Shown: positions 12,001-20,669 of the stretch, piece by piece | Position numbering within the stretch: the first letter of the stretch is position 1 | Layout: the number at the start of each line of letters is the position of its first letter | DNA from: Atrichornis clamosus | Lineage: Eukaryota > Chordata > Aves > Passeriformes > Menuridae | Direction of reading: 5' to 3' | Assembly: GCA_013400975.1 (NCBI GenBank) | Contig: WBMZ01003481.1 | Location: forward strand, 1-64,000 | Length of the DNA: 64,000 nt | Translations under genes and position numbers: made by a program | The notes under the pieces: model-generated | What the model was told of the DNA's origin: nothing | What the model saw: only the letters and a program-made list of their open reading frames with translations | The model's database searches: none

Positions 12001-15000
12001 GTGAAGTCTCATAAGAGCAGTTTAGAAAATTTCCTTACCGTGTAACAGTCTTTTACACTGAAATTTAAACGTTTGAGAATTCTCTGTTTCAAACAGGTCT
12101 GCTCTATTCCCAGCAACATTTGTGGTACAGGGACAAAATCCAAAGTATTTCTCAGGTGCATTGTCATGCATTTCAAGGAGACTGGATGCCTGAAGGAGGA
12201 CAAACTCTCAGCATTTGTCTCACAGGCTGCAGCTGTTGTGGGCAAACAGCTGGTTGTAAGGAAGGATGCTCCCAAACTGCTGAGCTCACACTGCATTCTG
12301 TGATATCCTGGAGACTGGATGTTCCTTAATTTCATGCCAACCCCTTAGTCGTAATAATCAGTGGATAGGCTCCCTTGCTTTATTGTGACTTCAAAAAAAA
12401 AAAATCTCTCTTAAATAAGAAATATGCATTTAGCACCAACTGTGAATTAGAGCTAATTAATAGCACTCAGCTGTCAGATAACCTCCTGGCCCAGGAGTCT
12501 GTGCCTGGGGGTAGCTCTTTGCATGCAGGTCTGCCCTGGGTAAGAGGAAGGCAAACGGTCTGAACCTGGCACAGCAGCCCTTGCTCCTTAGGGTCTCTCA
12601 CACTGATATCTGAAGTGGGACAAGCAAGCAGGGACAGAGTGCGTTGGAATTTTTGGTGTGGAGTGAAGGAAAGGATCTCCATCTCAAGGAAGCTCAGGCA
12701 CGCTAAAGCTTTCAGTGGTTGGAAGCATCTTTCAAGAGAAAGGGGCAGTTGGTACAGATCAGAAGAGCCCCTGACAGCAAAACACTGCCCTGAGCAAGAC
12801 GTGTGTGGAATGCTCACATGCTTGTCCCTCTCAATTAAAGGTGGAAACAATTGGAGATGCCTACATGGTGGTAGGTGGGGTCCCTGTGCCTGTACCCACT
12901 CACGCTGAGCGAGTTGCTAATTTTGCCTTGGGGATGATAATGGCAGCCAAAGGAGTGCAGAACCCAGTTTCTGGAAACCCTATCCAAGTAAGTTAACACA
13001 AAGGTGCACGTGTGTCTGTCTGCTTCTTGGGCTGGGCTTCTGGTTATGGTACTGCAGCACGACCTCAAAAAGCTGCTTCTGACTCCTCTGTGGCCTTGGG
13101 CAAGGCCCACATGGATACATTTTTCACAAAGAGTCTCTCTCTGTGGCTATTTGGTATCTTACTGGTGTCCAGTGTTGTGTTGAGATGAACTTTTAGGTGG
13201 CTGGACAGCATTAAGAAAGATATTAAATAACAAGTGACATCTCTGGGGGGTGTTTTATGTCTTTGTAAAGATTCGAGTTGGGATCCATACAGGTCCTGTC
13301 TTGGCTGGAGTTGTTGGAGAAAAGATGCCTCGTTACTGCTTGTTTGGAGACACGGTGAACATAGCTTCCCGCATGGAGAGCCACGGTGTCCCCAGCAAAA
13401 TTCATCTGAGCTCCAGTGCCTATCAGTGAGTAACTCGTGGAAGCTTTACCTGTGAAATTCCGTGCTAAAAACCACTGCCCGGACAGCTGCAGCTTTCAGG
13501 GTAGATGGTGCTTCGTCAGTCATTTAAGCAGCTTGTAAAGGAAAATCACTTCCTCTAAAGAGTTTTTTTTCTAATTACTCCAAATGTGCTTATATAGAGA
13601 GACAGAGGTTTGAGAGTCTCCATCCTAGAGAGCAAAATACTGAAAAAAAGAATTGTGAAAGCTTATTTGAAAGCACTGATAAAATGATGTAAATGCTAGG
13701 AAGACAGAATATTTATAACATTTAATAACAAAAGCTTTAAAATCTCTCTGAGTACAATAATTTGTAGTGAAACAGTTTTATTTACACTTACTGAGGATTA
13801 ACTGCATAAACAACTATCCTCTTCATGCTGTGAGTAATTTACTTTTCTGAAAGTCATTAATACTACATTTTCAAGAATTTTATGTATGCATAAAATCTGT
13901 ATGCAAGAGGTGGAAGCAAAGACAAACTACAAAGGAAGGAGTACAACAACATTGTCTGGGCACATAGGAATGATAGTGGGGAAGTGAGAGCTCAGCTGGC
14001 ATTGAAATGGGCAACAAAGTTCAAAGGCAGTCAGAGGAGCTTCTGCTGTGTTAGAAGTATAAACAGAACCACGGACCTGCTGTGGCAGGTGATTTAGTGG
14101 CACTGCCCTGAAGAAAGGCTGAGTTACTCAAGGCCTCTCTTGCCTCAGCCTTCACTGATGAGATCTGCAAGGCCCCTGCACCAAGAGTCAGGGTTCAAGG
14201 GGTAAGTGAAGTATCAGTATTGGAAGAGATCAGATTAAAGGTCTTCTGAGAAATCTCTATCTACAGAAGTGCACGGGAGCAGAAGGGATGAGAGGCAACG
14301 AGAGAGCTGGGTGATGGCTACAGTGCTGCTGACTGTCAGCACTGAAGAAAGCCAGATGTTACAGCTAAATGGAAGAATGGCCAGGGGGACAGGGTGTGAA
14401 ACTGTAGGCTGATAAGCCTCATGTCAGTCCCAGTAAAAATCAAATGACCACTTTTGGGCACATGAAGAAGGCACTTGGGAATAGCAAGTCTGGATGTAAA
14501 ATAAATTGGTAAATCATGCTTGACGGACCTGATTGCCTTCTCTGATGAAGTGACTGGGAATAATTCTGTGTAGCTGATATTGGTTGCCTCAGTTCTTAAT
14601 TTGTATTTACTGGTCAATAAGAACCCTCCACTATACTGAAGTTTTGACTATGTAATCCATTAATTTTTGATCAGGCTGCATGTATAAAGCTATAAAAGCA
14701 CAGCAGGCTTGAATAAGCAGTTGAAACAAACTCTCCAATATTCACGAATTGAGACTCTTTTCCCCCAGACTATTGTGATCTGATCACTCAGCTCTTTTAA
14801 AACATCAGTGTCATTTTTGCTAATCTTGAATTTTCATGTGTCATTTTGCTTCTGATACTTTAGGTGCCTAAAATATAAGAATTTCGAGATTACTGAAAGA
14901 GGAGAAATAGAAGTAAAAGGCAAAGGGAAAATGCACACATACTTCCTCATTAGAAATAAAACTGCAACTGAGAATGAGATTATGGGAAGGCCAATGAAAG

Positions 15001-16181
15001 ACTTAGATTCTGGCCATGAATCTGTTCAGTCCTTTCAAGAAGGCAGAACTGAAACAATATCAAGTTCTCATCAGCCAGGTAGAGTCAACGTGACATATCT
15101 TTTCCTCCTTGAACAAATGAATGTTAATACAATACAATCCAATTAAATGTTCTTTTCTGTTCTTCTTTCAGTTACTCAGTCTCAGCCAGAGAAGGACCAG
15201 ACCTCAACTATTGCAATGAAGTATGTTGATGGCCCCACAGAGTCAGAGAACAGTCTCAAAAGAAGAAATCAAATGAAAACTGCAGATTTAACAGGTAGTT
15301 ATTTAGTTACCATCTCACAAAGACAATACAATTAGGAAGTAACTGAGGCTTAATCTTGCAAGGTCTTTATAATCCTCTTTTGAATAACTGTGGTTTTACT
15401 CAAGCCAGAAATTCACGTCAACATACACAGGATGGTGAAACTCACCCTTCTGCAGACTTCTTAGGGCCAAACAAATTCCACCTTTGGAGCAATCCCAGGT
15501 GTTAATTGTGTGCTAGGGAGAAAGAAGCTGACAGAGCTGTCCAAACCCCAGAGCCCTTCTGGCAGTGCAAACAGATAAATGTTAGACAGCTCTTCACAGG
15601 GACAGACCCAAATTTGCACATACACAGCTTTTCCTAGAAAAGATGTAGTTATGGGGGAGCCTCATCAACTCCAGCCTGAGAAAGAGAGACCTCAGTCCTC
15701 AGGCCAGTCTCCTGCAGGAGTCAGAAGGCTTTATTGCCATGCTCATGTTCTGCAACCAAAGTTCATTCTCCTTTGAAGCAGCTGATACTGAGAGATAACA
15801 GATTTGATGCCATAACAACCTAATTTAATGCAGCAAGTCTTGTAGCTCTCTTTTTGTGTTTTGTGGATTTTATACAGACTAAATATGTTGTTGCTAATTG
15901 CTAGAAAACATTTGACTCCCTTCCCTCCCACCTGCTTAGACATGGTATTTAATCTAGTATATGGTGTGCTGACAAACAGAAACCTCTCTGGTCATTGAAA
16001 ACTCACACTGCAGGAGCGTTTCCTTTCAGGCAAAACTTGTGATTCCAAAAGCGATGGGAGTCTCCATGGCAACCAGCATGCAGATGATGGTCCTCGTCCT
16101 CCAAACCAGGGAAGAGTCAAACCTGCTGCTGAAGAGCCACGGAATAGAAATGTTCGCTCTAATTTTTGCACTTTACTCTAA
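48..16181 (+). CDS. GUCY1B2: Soluble guanylate cyclase subunit beta-2 (whole gene, 16 coding exons)
   Basis: Haem-containing nitric oxide receptor that converts GTP to cGMP in the cytosol or at membranes. Joining 16 exons gives 2343 nt with no frame break, a 780-residue protein. Visible order: H-NOX (1-185) with proximal haem ligand His103 in LDALH and the YxSxR motif Tyr132/Ser134/Arg136; variable linker (about 190-250); H-NOXA/PAS (about 255-385); coiled coil (about 390-450); cyclase domain (about 465-645); polar tail ending CTLL. The cyclase carries both metal Asp residues (479, 523), base-recognition Glu519 and Cys589, and Asn596/Arg600. Beta-1 lacks the metal Asp residues, which argues for beta-2. 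Start and exon order match known beta-2 proteins (MYGFINTC). Human GUCY1B2 is classed as a pseudogene; this copy looks intact. Poly(A) signals follow the stop codon. Beta-2 identity is near certain; single exon borders are eye-read. Confidence 0.95.
81..320 (+). repeat. GACAGACA / GGCAGCTCCTGCCG minisatellite in GUCY1B2 intron 1
   Basis: About six imperfect units of roughly 35-45 bp, each a run of GACAGACA or GACGGACA followed by GGCAGCTCCTGCCG and a GGGG/GTGG spacer. It begins about 30 bp after the exon 1 donor. Open frames across it are repeat artefacts. Confidence 0.85.
899..972 (+). CDS. GUCY1B2: GUCY1B2 exon 2 (start of H-NOX)
   Basis: Acceptor TTACTTTTGCAG, donor AAG|GTAACA. Codes from Tyr2 to the first two bases of Arg26, with the conserved YGFINTC and EETWEKL motifs of the H-NOX N-terminal helices. 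Confidence 0.95.
1328..1428 (-). mobile_element. CR1 LINE 3' end fragment, reverse orientation
   Basis: Reads ATCATAGAATCATAGATCATC, then GTTCCAATCC, CTTCCACTAGAACAGGTTGC and TCAAAGCTCC. This is the reverse complement of the CR1 3' terminus, with a short internal deletion. It lies in intron 2 of GUCY1B2. Confidence 0.85.
1929..2023 (+). CDS. GUCY1B2: GUCY1B2 exon 3 (H-NOX)
   Basis: Acceptor TTTGTTGTAG, donor CTAG|GTATGT. Residues 26-58, including [16 protein letters not shown], keep phase on both sides (2 in, 1 out). Confidence 0.93.
2213..2373 (+). CDS. GUCY1B2: GUCY1B2 exon 4 (H-NOX haem-ligand exon)
   Basis: Residues 58-111. Contains [12 protein letters not shown] and [10 protein letters not shown]; His103 matches the proximal haem ligand (His105 of beta-1). 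The donor is CAG|GCAAGT, a GC donor with otherwise perfect consensus. Using it places Gln111 directly before the conserved EMNAPSFR of exon 5. Confidence 0.95.
2762..2861 (+). CDS. GUCY1B2: GUCY1B2 exon 5 (H-NOX YxSxR exon)
   Basis: Acceptor TTTTTCCTCAG, donor CCAG|GTAATG. Codes [11 protein letters not shown], then [15 protein letters not shown], with the haem-propionate binding Tyr132, Ser134 and Arg136. Confidence 0.96.
3957..4177 (+). CDS. GUCY1B2: GUCY1B2 exon 6 (end of H-NOX and linker)
   Basis: Acceptor CCCCTTCAG, donor AAAGAG|GTATTT. The first half ([23 protein letters not shown]) ends the H-NOX domain. The second half is a low-conservation polar linker. Confidence 0.93.
4265..4370 (+). 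CDS. GUCY1B2: GUCY1B2 exon 7 (linker)
   Basis: Acceptor ATTTCAACAG, donor AAAAG|GTGAGA. Codes a charged linker ending GIITLGKG before the PAS-like domain. Its sequence is weakly conserved; the exon is supported mainly by splice sites and by phase (0 in, 1 out) matching both neighbours. Confidence 0.85.
4371..6013 (+). other. GUCY1B2 intron 7, no other feature seen
   Basis: AT-rich intron of about 1.6 kb. I see no gene, RNA gene or recognisable transposon in it. Confidence 0.6.
6014..6117 (+). CDS. GUCY1B2: GUCY1B2 exon 8 (start of H-NOXA/PAS)
   Basis: Acceptor TTGCCACAG, donor AAGGAG|GTAGGA. Codes [11 protein letters not shown] and [10 protein letters not shown], the first strand region of the H-NOXA domain. 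Phase 1 in, 0 out. Confidence 0.93.
7600..7816 (+). CDS. GUCY1B2: GUCY1B2 exon 9 (H-NOXA/PAS)
   Basis: Acceptor TTTTCTTTTTAAG, donor AGAG|GTACTT. Codes [16 protein letters not shown], then [15 protein letters not shown] and PMLELRG, the core of the H-NOXA domain that mediates subunit pairing. Confidence 0.96.
8759..8796. repeat. (AAT)n microsatellite
   Basis: Eight to nine TAA/AAT units, then an interrupted AAC/AAT stretch, in intron 9 of GUCY1B2. Confidence 0.9.
9417..9737 (+). CDS. GUCY1B2: GUCY1B2 exon 10 (PAS end, coiled coil)
   Basis: Largest coding exon (321 nt). Acceptor TTCCACACAG, donor GGCAG|GTGAAT. Codes [32 protein letters not shown], then the heptad-rich helix [14 protein letters not shown] that joins the two cyclase partners, ending [15 protein letters not shown] just before the catalytic fold. 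Confidence 0.97.
10460..10608 (+). CDS. GUCY1B2: GUCY1B2 exon 11 (catalytic domain, first metal Asp)
   Basis: Acceptor TGCTCACAG, donor TACAAG|GTACGT. Codes [15 protein letters not shown]; Asp479 is the first metal ligand of class III cyclases, replaced in beta-1. Ends VHDVYK. Confidence 0.97.
10609..12840 (+). other. GUCY1B2 intron 11, no other feature seen
   Basis: About 2.2 kb of AT-rich intron. Short open frames occur, but none resembles a known domain or is flanked by fitting splice sites. Confidence 0.55.
12841..12987 (+). CDS. GUCY1B2: GUCY1B2 exon 12 (catalytic domain, second metal Asp)
   Basis: Acceptor CTCTCAATTAAAG, donor CCAA|GTAAGT. Codes [13 protein letters not shown] with base-recognition Glu519 and metal ligand Asp523, then [18 protein letters not shown]. 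Confidence 0.97.
13271..13425 (+). CDS. GUCY1B2: GUCY1B2 exon 13 (catalytic domain, GTP site)
   Basis: Acceptor GTCTTTGTAAAG, donor TATCA|GTGAGT. Codes [16 protein letters not shown], then [19 protein letters not shown]. Cys589 is the guanine-specifying residue; Asn596 and Arg600 contact ribose and phosphate. Confidence 0.97.
13930..14570 (+). mobile_element. Degraded internal CR1 LINE fragment (reverse transcriptase part)
   Basis: Recognisable pieces of the CR1 ORF2 nucleotide sequence in sense order: GAAAGGCTGAGTTACTCAAG; GCCTCAGCCTTCACTGATG; AAGCCAGATGTTACAGC; AGGCTGATAAGCCTCATGTC; AAATCATGCTTGACGGACCT followed by GATTGCCTTC. Many indels and stops, so it is an old dead copy, in intron 13 of GUCY1B2. 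Edges are approximate. Confidence 0.65.
14864..15078 (+). CDS. GUCY1B2: GUCY1B2 exon 14 (end of cyclase domain)
   Basis: Acceptor TGATACTTTAG, donor CCAG|GTAGAG. Codes [21 protein letters not shown], then HTYFLIRNK, the last cyclase strands, followed by EIMGRP and a Ser/Glu-rich tail. Confidence 0.95.
15172..15294 (+). CDS. GUCY1B2: GUCY1B2 exon 15 (C-terminal tail)
   Basis: Acceptor TTCTTCTTTCAG, donor AACAG|GTAGTT. Polar, low-complexity tail. Phase 1 on both sides, so its skipping would keep the frame. Supported by splice sites and frame, not by strong sequence conservation. Confidence 0.82.
16030..16181 (+). CDS. GUCY1B2: GUCY1B2 exon 16 (tail with CaaX box CTLL)
   Basis: Acceptor TTTCCTTTCAG. 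The in-phase reading begins [10 protein letters not shown] and ends SNFCTLL followed by TAA. Rat beta-2 is known to end in a CaaX prenylation box, so this independently supports the exon chosen. Other frames through the exon run to different stops and do not join exon 15. Confidence 0.9.
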
Positions 16182-16334
16182 GTTTCTTACTTTTACATTA
16201 AACAGAGAAATTTTATTATGATTTTTTGCATTTTGCTGTTGTGGGACTGATTTTGTATATGAGTACCACATGATTTTGTAAAAAAAAAAAAAAGGAAAAA
16301 AGAAAAAGGATATTTCATCACAATCTTCAGTAAA

Positions 16335-16340
16335 AATAAA
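16335..16340 (+). terminator. Candidate proximal poly(A) signal AATAAA of GUCY1B2
   Basis: Canonical hexamer about 155 nt after the stop codon, next to an A-rich tract. Confidence 0.5.
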
Positions 16341-17202
16341 ACAGTGGAGGCAATTTTTTAAAATCAAGCTACATGGGCCATGTAATACGCCCACCAGAGA
16401 AAGAAACATTTGCAGGATGCTTTGAAGATGCATTTTTCAGCTTGTGCCACATCTTTGAATATCCCTATGAAAAAATCATGTGTTGGTATCTGATGCAGCA
16501 ATTGAGAAAGAAGTGACTCATCCAGCTAGAAATATTCCTCCTAAATGAGCACTTTCCATAAAAGAAACATTCCCTGAAGTGACCATCCGTCTTAACTCCA
16601 GTAGAGCCAACAACTTCCCTGTGTAAGGTTAGCAGAGTTCGATCTATGTTTTAATCATGATAACAGCTTAATCTCTTAACAGATCTCTTGTTGGGTAAAG
16701 GCATTGTGAAGTGGAAGTGCAGAATAGATCTAAAACAGCCTGTATTTTTGCATCCTGAAGAGAAAATAATATGTACTTGATGGGACCTAACAGTAAAAAA
16801 GGCATCTGTGACCTCTGAACCAGCCATGCGTGCTGTGCTTGGAAGGACATGGAAATGGTGGAGTTTTGTAGCATTGGATTTGTCACAACACTGGAGGAGA
16901 GTGTTCGAGGCCTACAAACTACTTGAGACCTTCAAATGAGTTTCAAGTTTATTTCTCATTTTGTCACCCCACCTAAAAAAAAAAAAAGGTCTCAGGACTG
17001 CAGAAGGAGACTGTCAGTGCTGGAATGAATGTTGCTAACTTCATGGAAAATAACAGCACTAAAGATCAACATAGCTTACCTGGTGTCACAGGCTGCTCAG
17101 CTGAATTTCTTCCGTGCTGATATATTCTTAGATTATGCCTGATCAGAAATGGCAGAGAAAAATGGAAGTTCATCTGTCAAGGATTTCAGGCACAGGAACA
17201 AA

Positions 17203-17208
17203 AATAAA
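17203..17208 (+). terminator. Candidate distal poly(A) signal AATAAA of GUCY1B2
   Basis: Canonical hexamer about 1 kb after the stop codon. Usage cannot be told from sequence. Confidence 0.4.
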
Positions 17209-17230
17209 ATGGATATAAAGGTTGTGGACA

Positions 17231-20200
17231 ATTCAGTGCATCATAAATTGTGCTCTCACTCCTCTAAATGGAGCTTGGAGTAGATGGGTGACTTCGACAG
17301 GAGATGTGCCCTGCACGCTGATTTATTACCTTTGTGTGTGGATTCATTGACTAAGCATCCAAGCATGAGACCAATGTGAACTTTGAGCAAGAACTCACTG
17401 CAGAAGGTGATAATGTTACTCTGTGACAGTCTGGAGCATCATATTTCCACCTCTGTGCCTGCAGCAAGGCGAGGCTCTTTAAACACCAGACAGAGAGGTA
17501 TGATGAAATTGATGAAAGGCATCTCCTCTTCTTTATAGCATAACCAGATGAAATTTCACCTGGTCAGATTTTTTTTTTTTTTAAATCTCTGAGGCAGGAG
17601 CTCCCTGGTCTAGGAGCCTGACAGCTCTGTCTACAGGAGCAATTAGTGCAGACCAGCAGAGGAGATGGGGAGAGCAAAACCATCGGTGCTGTTGCCACAC
17701 TACAGGTGTTTCAGAGGGTTTGCATTTGTGGCCCCATGCACTGAATACCTCTTAGCTTTTGGAGCACCTTTTAGCATATCCTCTGACTTAATTTCATCCA
17801 GAAGAGATCCATTTGTGTGCTGTGAGACCACTCTACAATGTGAAGCAAAGTATGTTAAGTGGGTTTGAGCAGGAAATTCACTCAGGAGTGTACTCCTGCC
17901 TGACTGAAATGCTGTTGTGGGCACATCCTGTAACAAGAGCACTTTCCACCATGCAGCTGCCAGTACTGTTCAGGGAAAGTGCAGTTTTATGAATGAAAAG
18001 TTTTATTTATTTATTTGGATTTTGCTATCCAGGCATTGTTCATTATTTTGGTGAAGGACAGATCTACTATAGGCTGATGCTGCATCTAAGGATTATGATT
18101 GCTAACTTGGGTATCAAGATTCCAAACTCTGGACTGTATGCTACCCTCAGACACACAACATCTAAATTTCATCTCCATCCTCACTAACTCCTTCCCACTG
18201 TCCCAGTGTTCATGGCTTTGTCCTTCTGTATCATGACCCTAGCTTTAAAAAGACTTTCTTAAAGAATGATAATACCCAAGTTCTCTCTCACTTACAATGA
18301 TGCAAGTGTGAAGTAACAGTTAAATCAGCACTGTCCCACTGACTGAAGTCAAGAATCAACTCTGACAGGACTTCTTTTGTCTCCAGCCTCGAGATGTGTT
18401 TCACTACTCGTGACAAGTCGTGCTGATGGAACAGAGAACAAGTCATTTCACAAATGGCTGTGGTGGACTCCATCGTCATTGGCATTTGCTATGGAGCTCC
18501 AAAGCCAGTTTAGTCCCAAGCACAAGTGTGACACAGGAGTTTACATCCCTCAGAGGCCAGTGTGAATGCAGGAGGGAACCTCCTGCTGTCTCTGCTGCTC
18601 TTGCAGCCCCACACCTGCATGGCTGAACACCACTGATCACTTGTCTGAAAAAAAGAATTCCCACTTGGAAATTGTCCAACAAGCCTAGCCATCAGTGAAT
18701 AGGGTCTGGTATATATTCTGAGGTTTAGTATAGATATATTACAGAGTAGTTTTAGGTGGAAGCCCAGAGCTCCTTTGAACTTGTATGGACCCTCTTGAGA
18801 AGAAGAAAGAAAAGGCCCGTGGCTTAATTTCTGCCAGCATCTCTCTGTCTTTTAACACTTGCTTTGCTTAAACCTGCCCGTTTTGCACTGAACAATCTCT
18901 GGGTGTTTAGTATTGAAATGTTTTAATTGCCAGTAAGTGCTCCATGGTAAATTACTTCATGCTGTACTGTGGTAAAAATGATGTGCTCAGTGGTTTCTCT
19001 GTGGTGTCTGCTGCAGTCTGGTGCTCCTGGAGATGCAGTGCTGGGTCAGATCTGCACAACTGCTTCTAAAAATTAATGTGCCTGTGCATCATCATGTGTT
19101 CTGAAATCTGTGGGCACAGCTACAGACTGCAAAAATGTAATTAAAAAATAAATCTTTCCATTAATATAGCGACTGCCGTTTGTCAATGACTGCTTTGATT
19201 CCTGTCCCTCTTTTCCTTTACACCTTTTCTGTCCTCTTTTTCCTATAGGTATAAAAAAGTATGTGGTCTTTGTGTCAGTCACATACCTACTGTGAATTGA
19301 CACAAAAAGGGTGGGAGAAGAGAATTCCCACTGCTGCTTCATGCAAGCTGAGGCTTAGAAAAATTAAAAGTTGAGATTTTTGAAAGCTGTCTAAAGCTTA
19401 TGGATTCCCAAATCCCATTAAATCCGGTGTTCAAACATTAACTGTAAAAGCTTGTGTACCTTAAAGGTACACTGGCCAGATTTTTCAAAGACTGTAGTTA
19501 TTTTGCTAAGTGAAATCAACTGGATTTAGGTGCTTAACTGAACACATATGCAGTGTTTAGTTCCCAACAATGACATTTTCCTTAAAACATTTAAAAAGCA
19601 CTTCCCTGTAATGCCTTCTAAAATGGGCTGTTTAGTAAACTTTCCAAAGTGGAACCTTATTTGCTGGAAGGCATTAATTCATTACTGCTGACATTACAGT
19701 GCAACTCTGGATGGATCCAAGCTGAACATAAAAATACACAAATAAAATAACAGTTCAATTGAAATTATTACTTCAATGGTGAGAATATATTAAAAGTGTA
19801 CTTGAATACAAAAAACCGTGGTGAAATTCAAACCGAGTAAAAGAACACAGATTTTTATACATGTGTACAACATCATGGAAAATCCAGATGGGATTTCTTT
19901 TCTACCAGGTCTCTGTTTTCACTTCAGAAAGCTCAAGAGTTTAAGAGTAGACAATGAGATGAAAATCTTTCTTAAAGTTATCCGTACAAGTATCTACTGT
20001 TCATGCATTCTCTATACCATATTCAGTCATCAGTGCTGCCTGTACACAAATAAATAAATGTGCAGTATTTTGATTCTATAAATAGTTGTAATCAAAATAA
20101 ACATATGGGACACTATCTTTACTCATATAACTGGAACTACCAAGCACTGCTCATTTTTCACAAGCTGTCTGTAGTTCTCTCACACATTTAATTTGCACCT

Positions 20201-20509
20201 GTTTGCTGAATTTCTGCTAATAATTTTTGGTCCAAGCTGTACTGAGAAGCCATTCCTGAAAAATACTGATATTCACAGTTCTTCCTATTTTGACTTGGTG
20301 TTCAGCCTTTAGTCTCCAGCTGGATGAACACACCAAGTCAGAAACAGGTTTGTAGCCACATTTTCATACTTCCTCTTGCTGTTAGATGTGAACCCTAAAG
20401 GGACATAGACTCATTGCCAAGCTTTGCAGAAATTCAGGGCAACGTTAACTGACTCTGTAACACCTTCTTAACTTTGCTGTATTAGTACTGTGAAGTTTGA
20501 AAGTTTTAC
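17231..20509. other. Intergenic spacer, no gene recognised
   Basis: AT-rich sequence between the convergent GUCY1B2 and the minus-strand coiled-coil gene. Only short chance frames and homopolymer runs (for example T12 near 17570). Confidence 0.6.
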
Positions 20510-20669
20510 CTACAGAGAAAACCTCCCGGGCTCTTTGGGAGTTCTTATTTTGTCGTTTGCATCAAATACCTTTCCGTCAAGGGAATCAGCAAACACAAGC
20601 AGTGACACGGTTTCTGCTTTTTGTGACAAACACACCAAAACCAGCTTCAGCACCCTGTCTGCATCAGTC
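20510..20669 (-). CDS. Possible 3'-terminal exon of the CCDC195-like gene
   Basis: Good minus-strand acceptor CCCCTTACCTCAG, then an open frame of 53 codons to TAG (begins TDADRVLKLVLV, ends EPGRFSL). Its phase fits the GCAG|GTAGGT donor of the second exon about 2.8 kb upstream, restoring an Arg codon at the junction. I do not recognise the sequence, and the gene may simply stop at the in-frame TAG after exon 2. Confidence 0.35.

Larger units (their letters stand above)
16182..17230 (+). other. GUCY1B2: GUCY1B2 3' UTR
   Basis: AT-rich sequence with no coding signal after the stop codon. AATAAA hexamers at 16335-16340 and 17203-17208 are the best poly(A) signals, so at least two 3' ends are possible. 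Extent is inferred. Confidence 0.6.
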
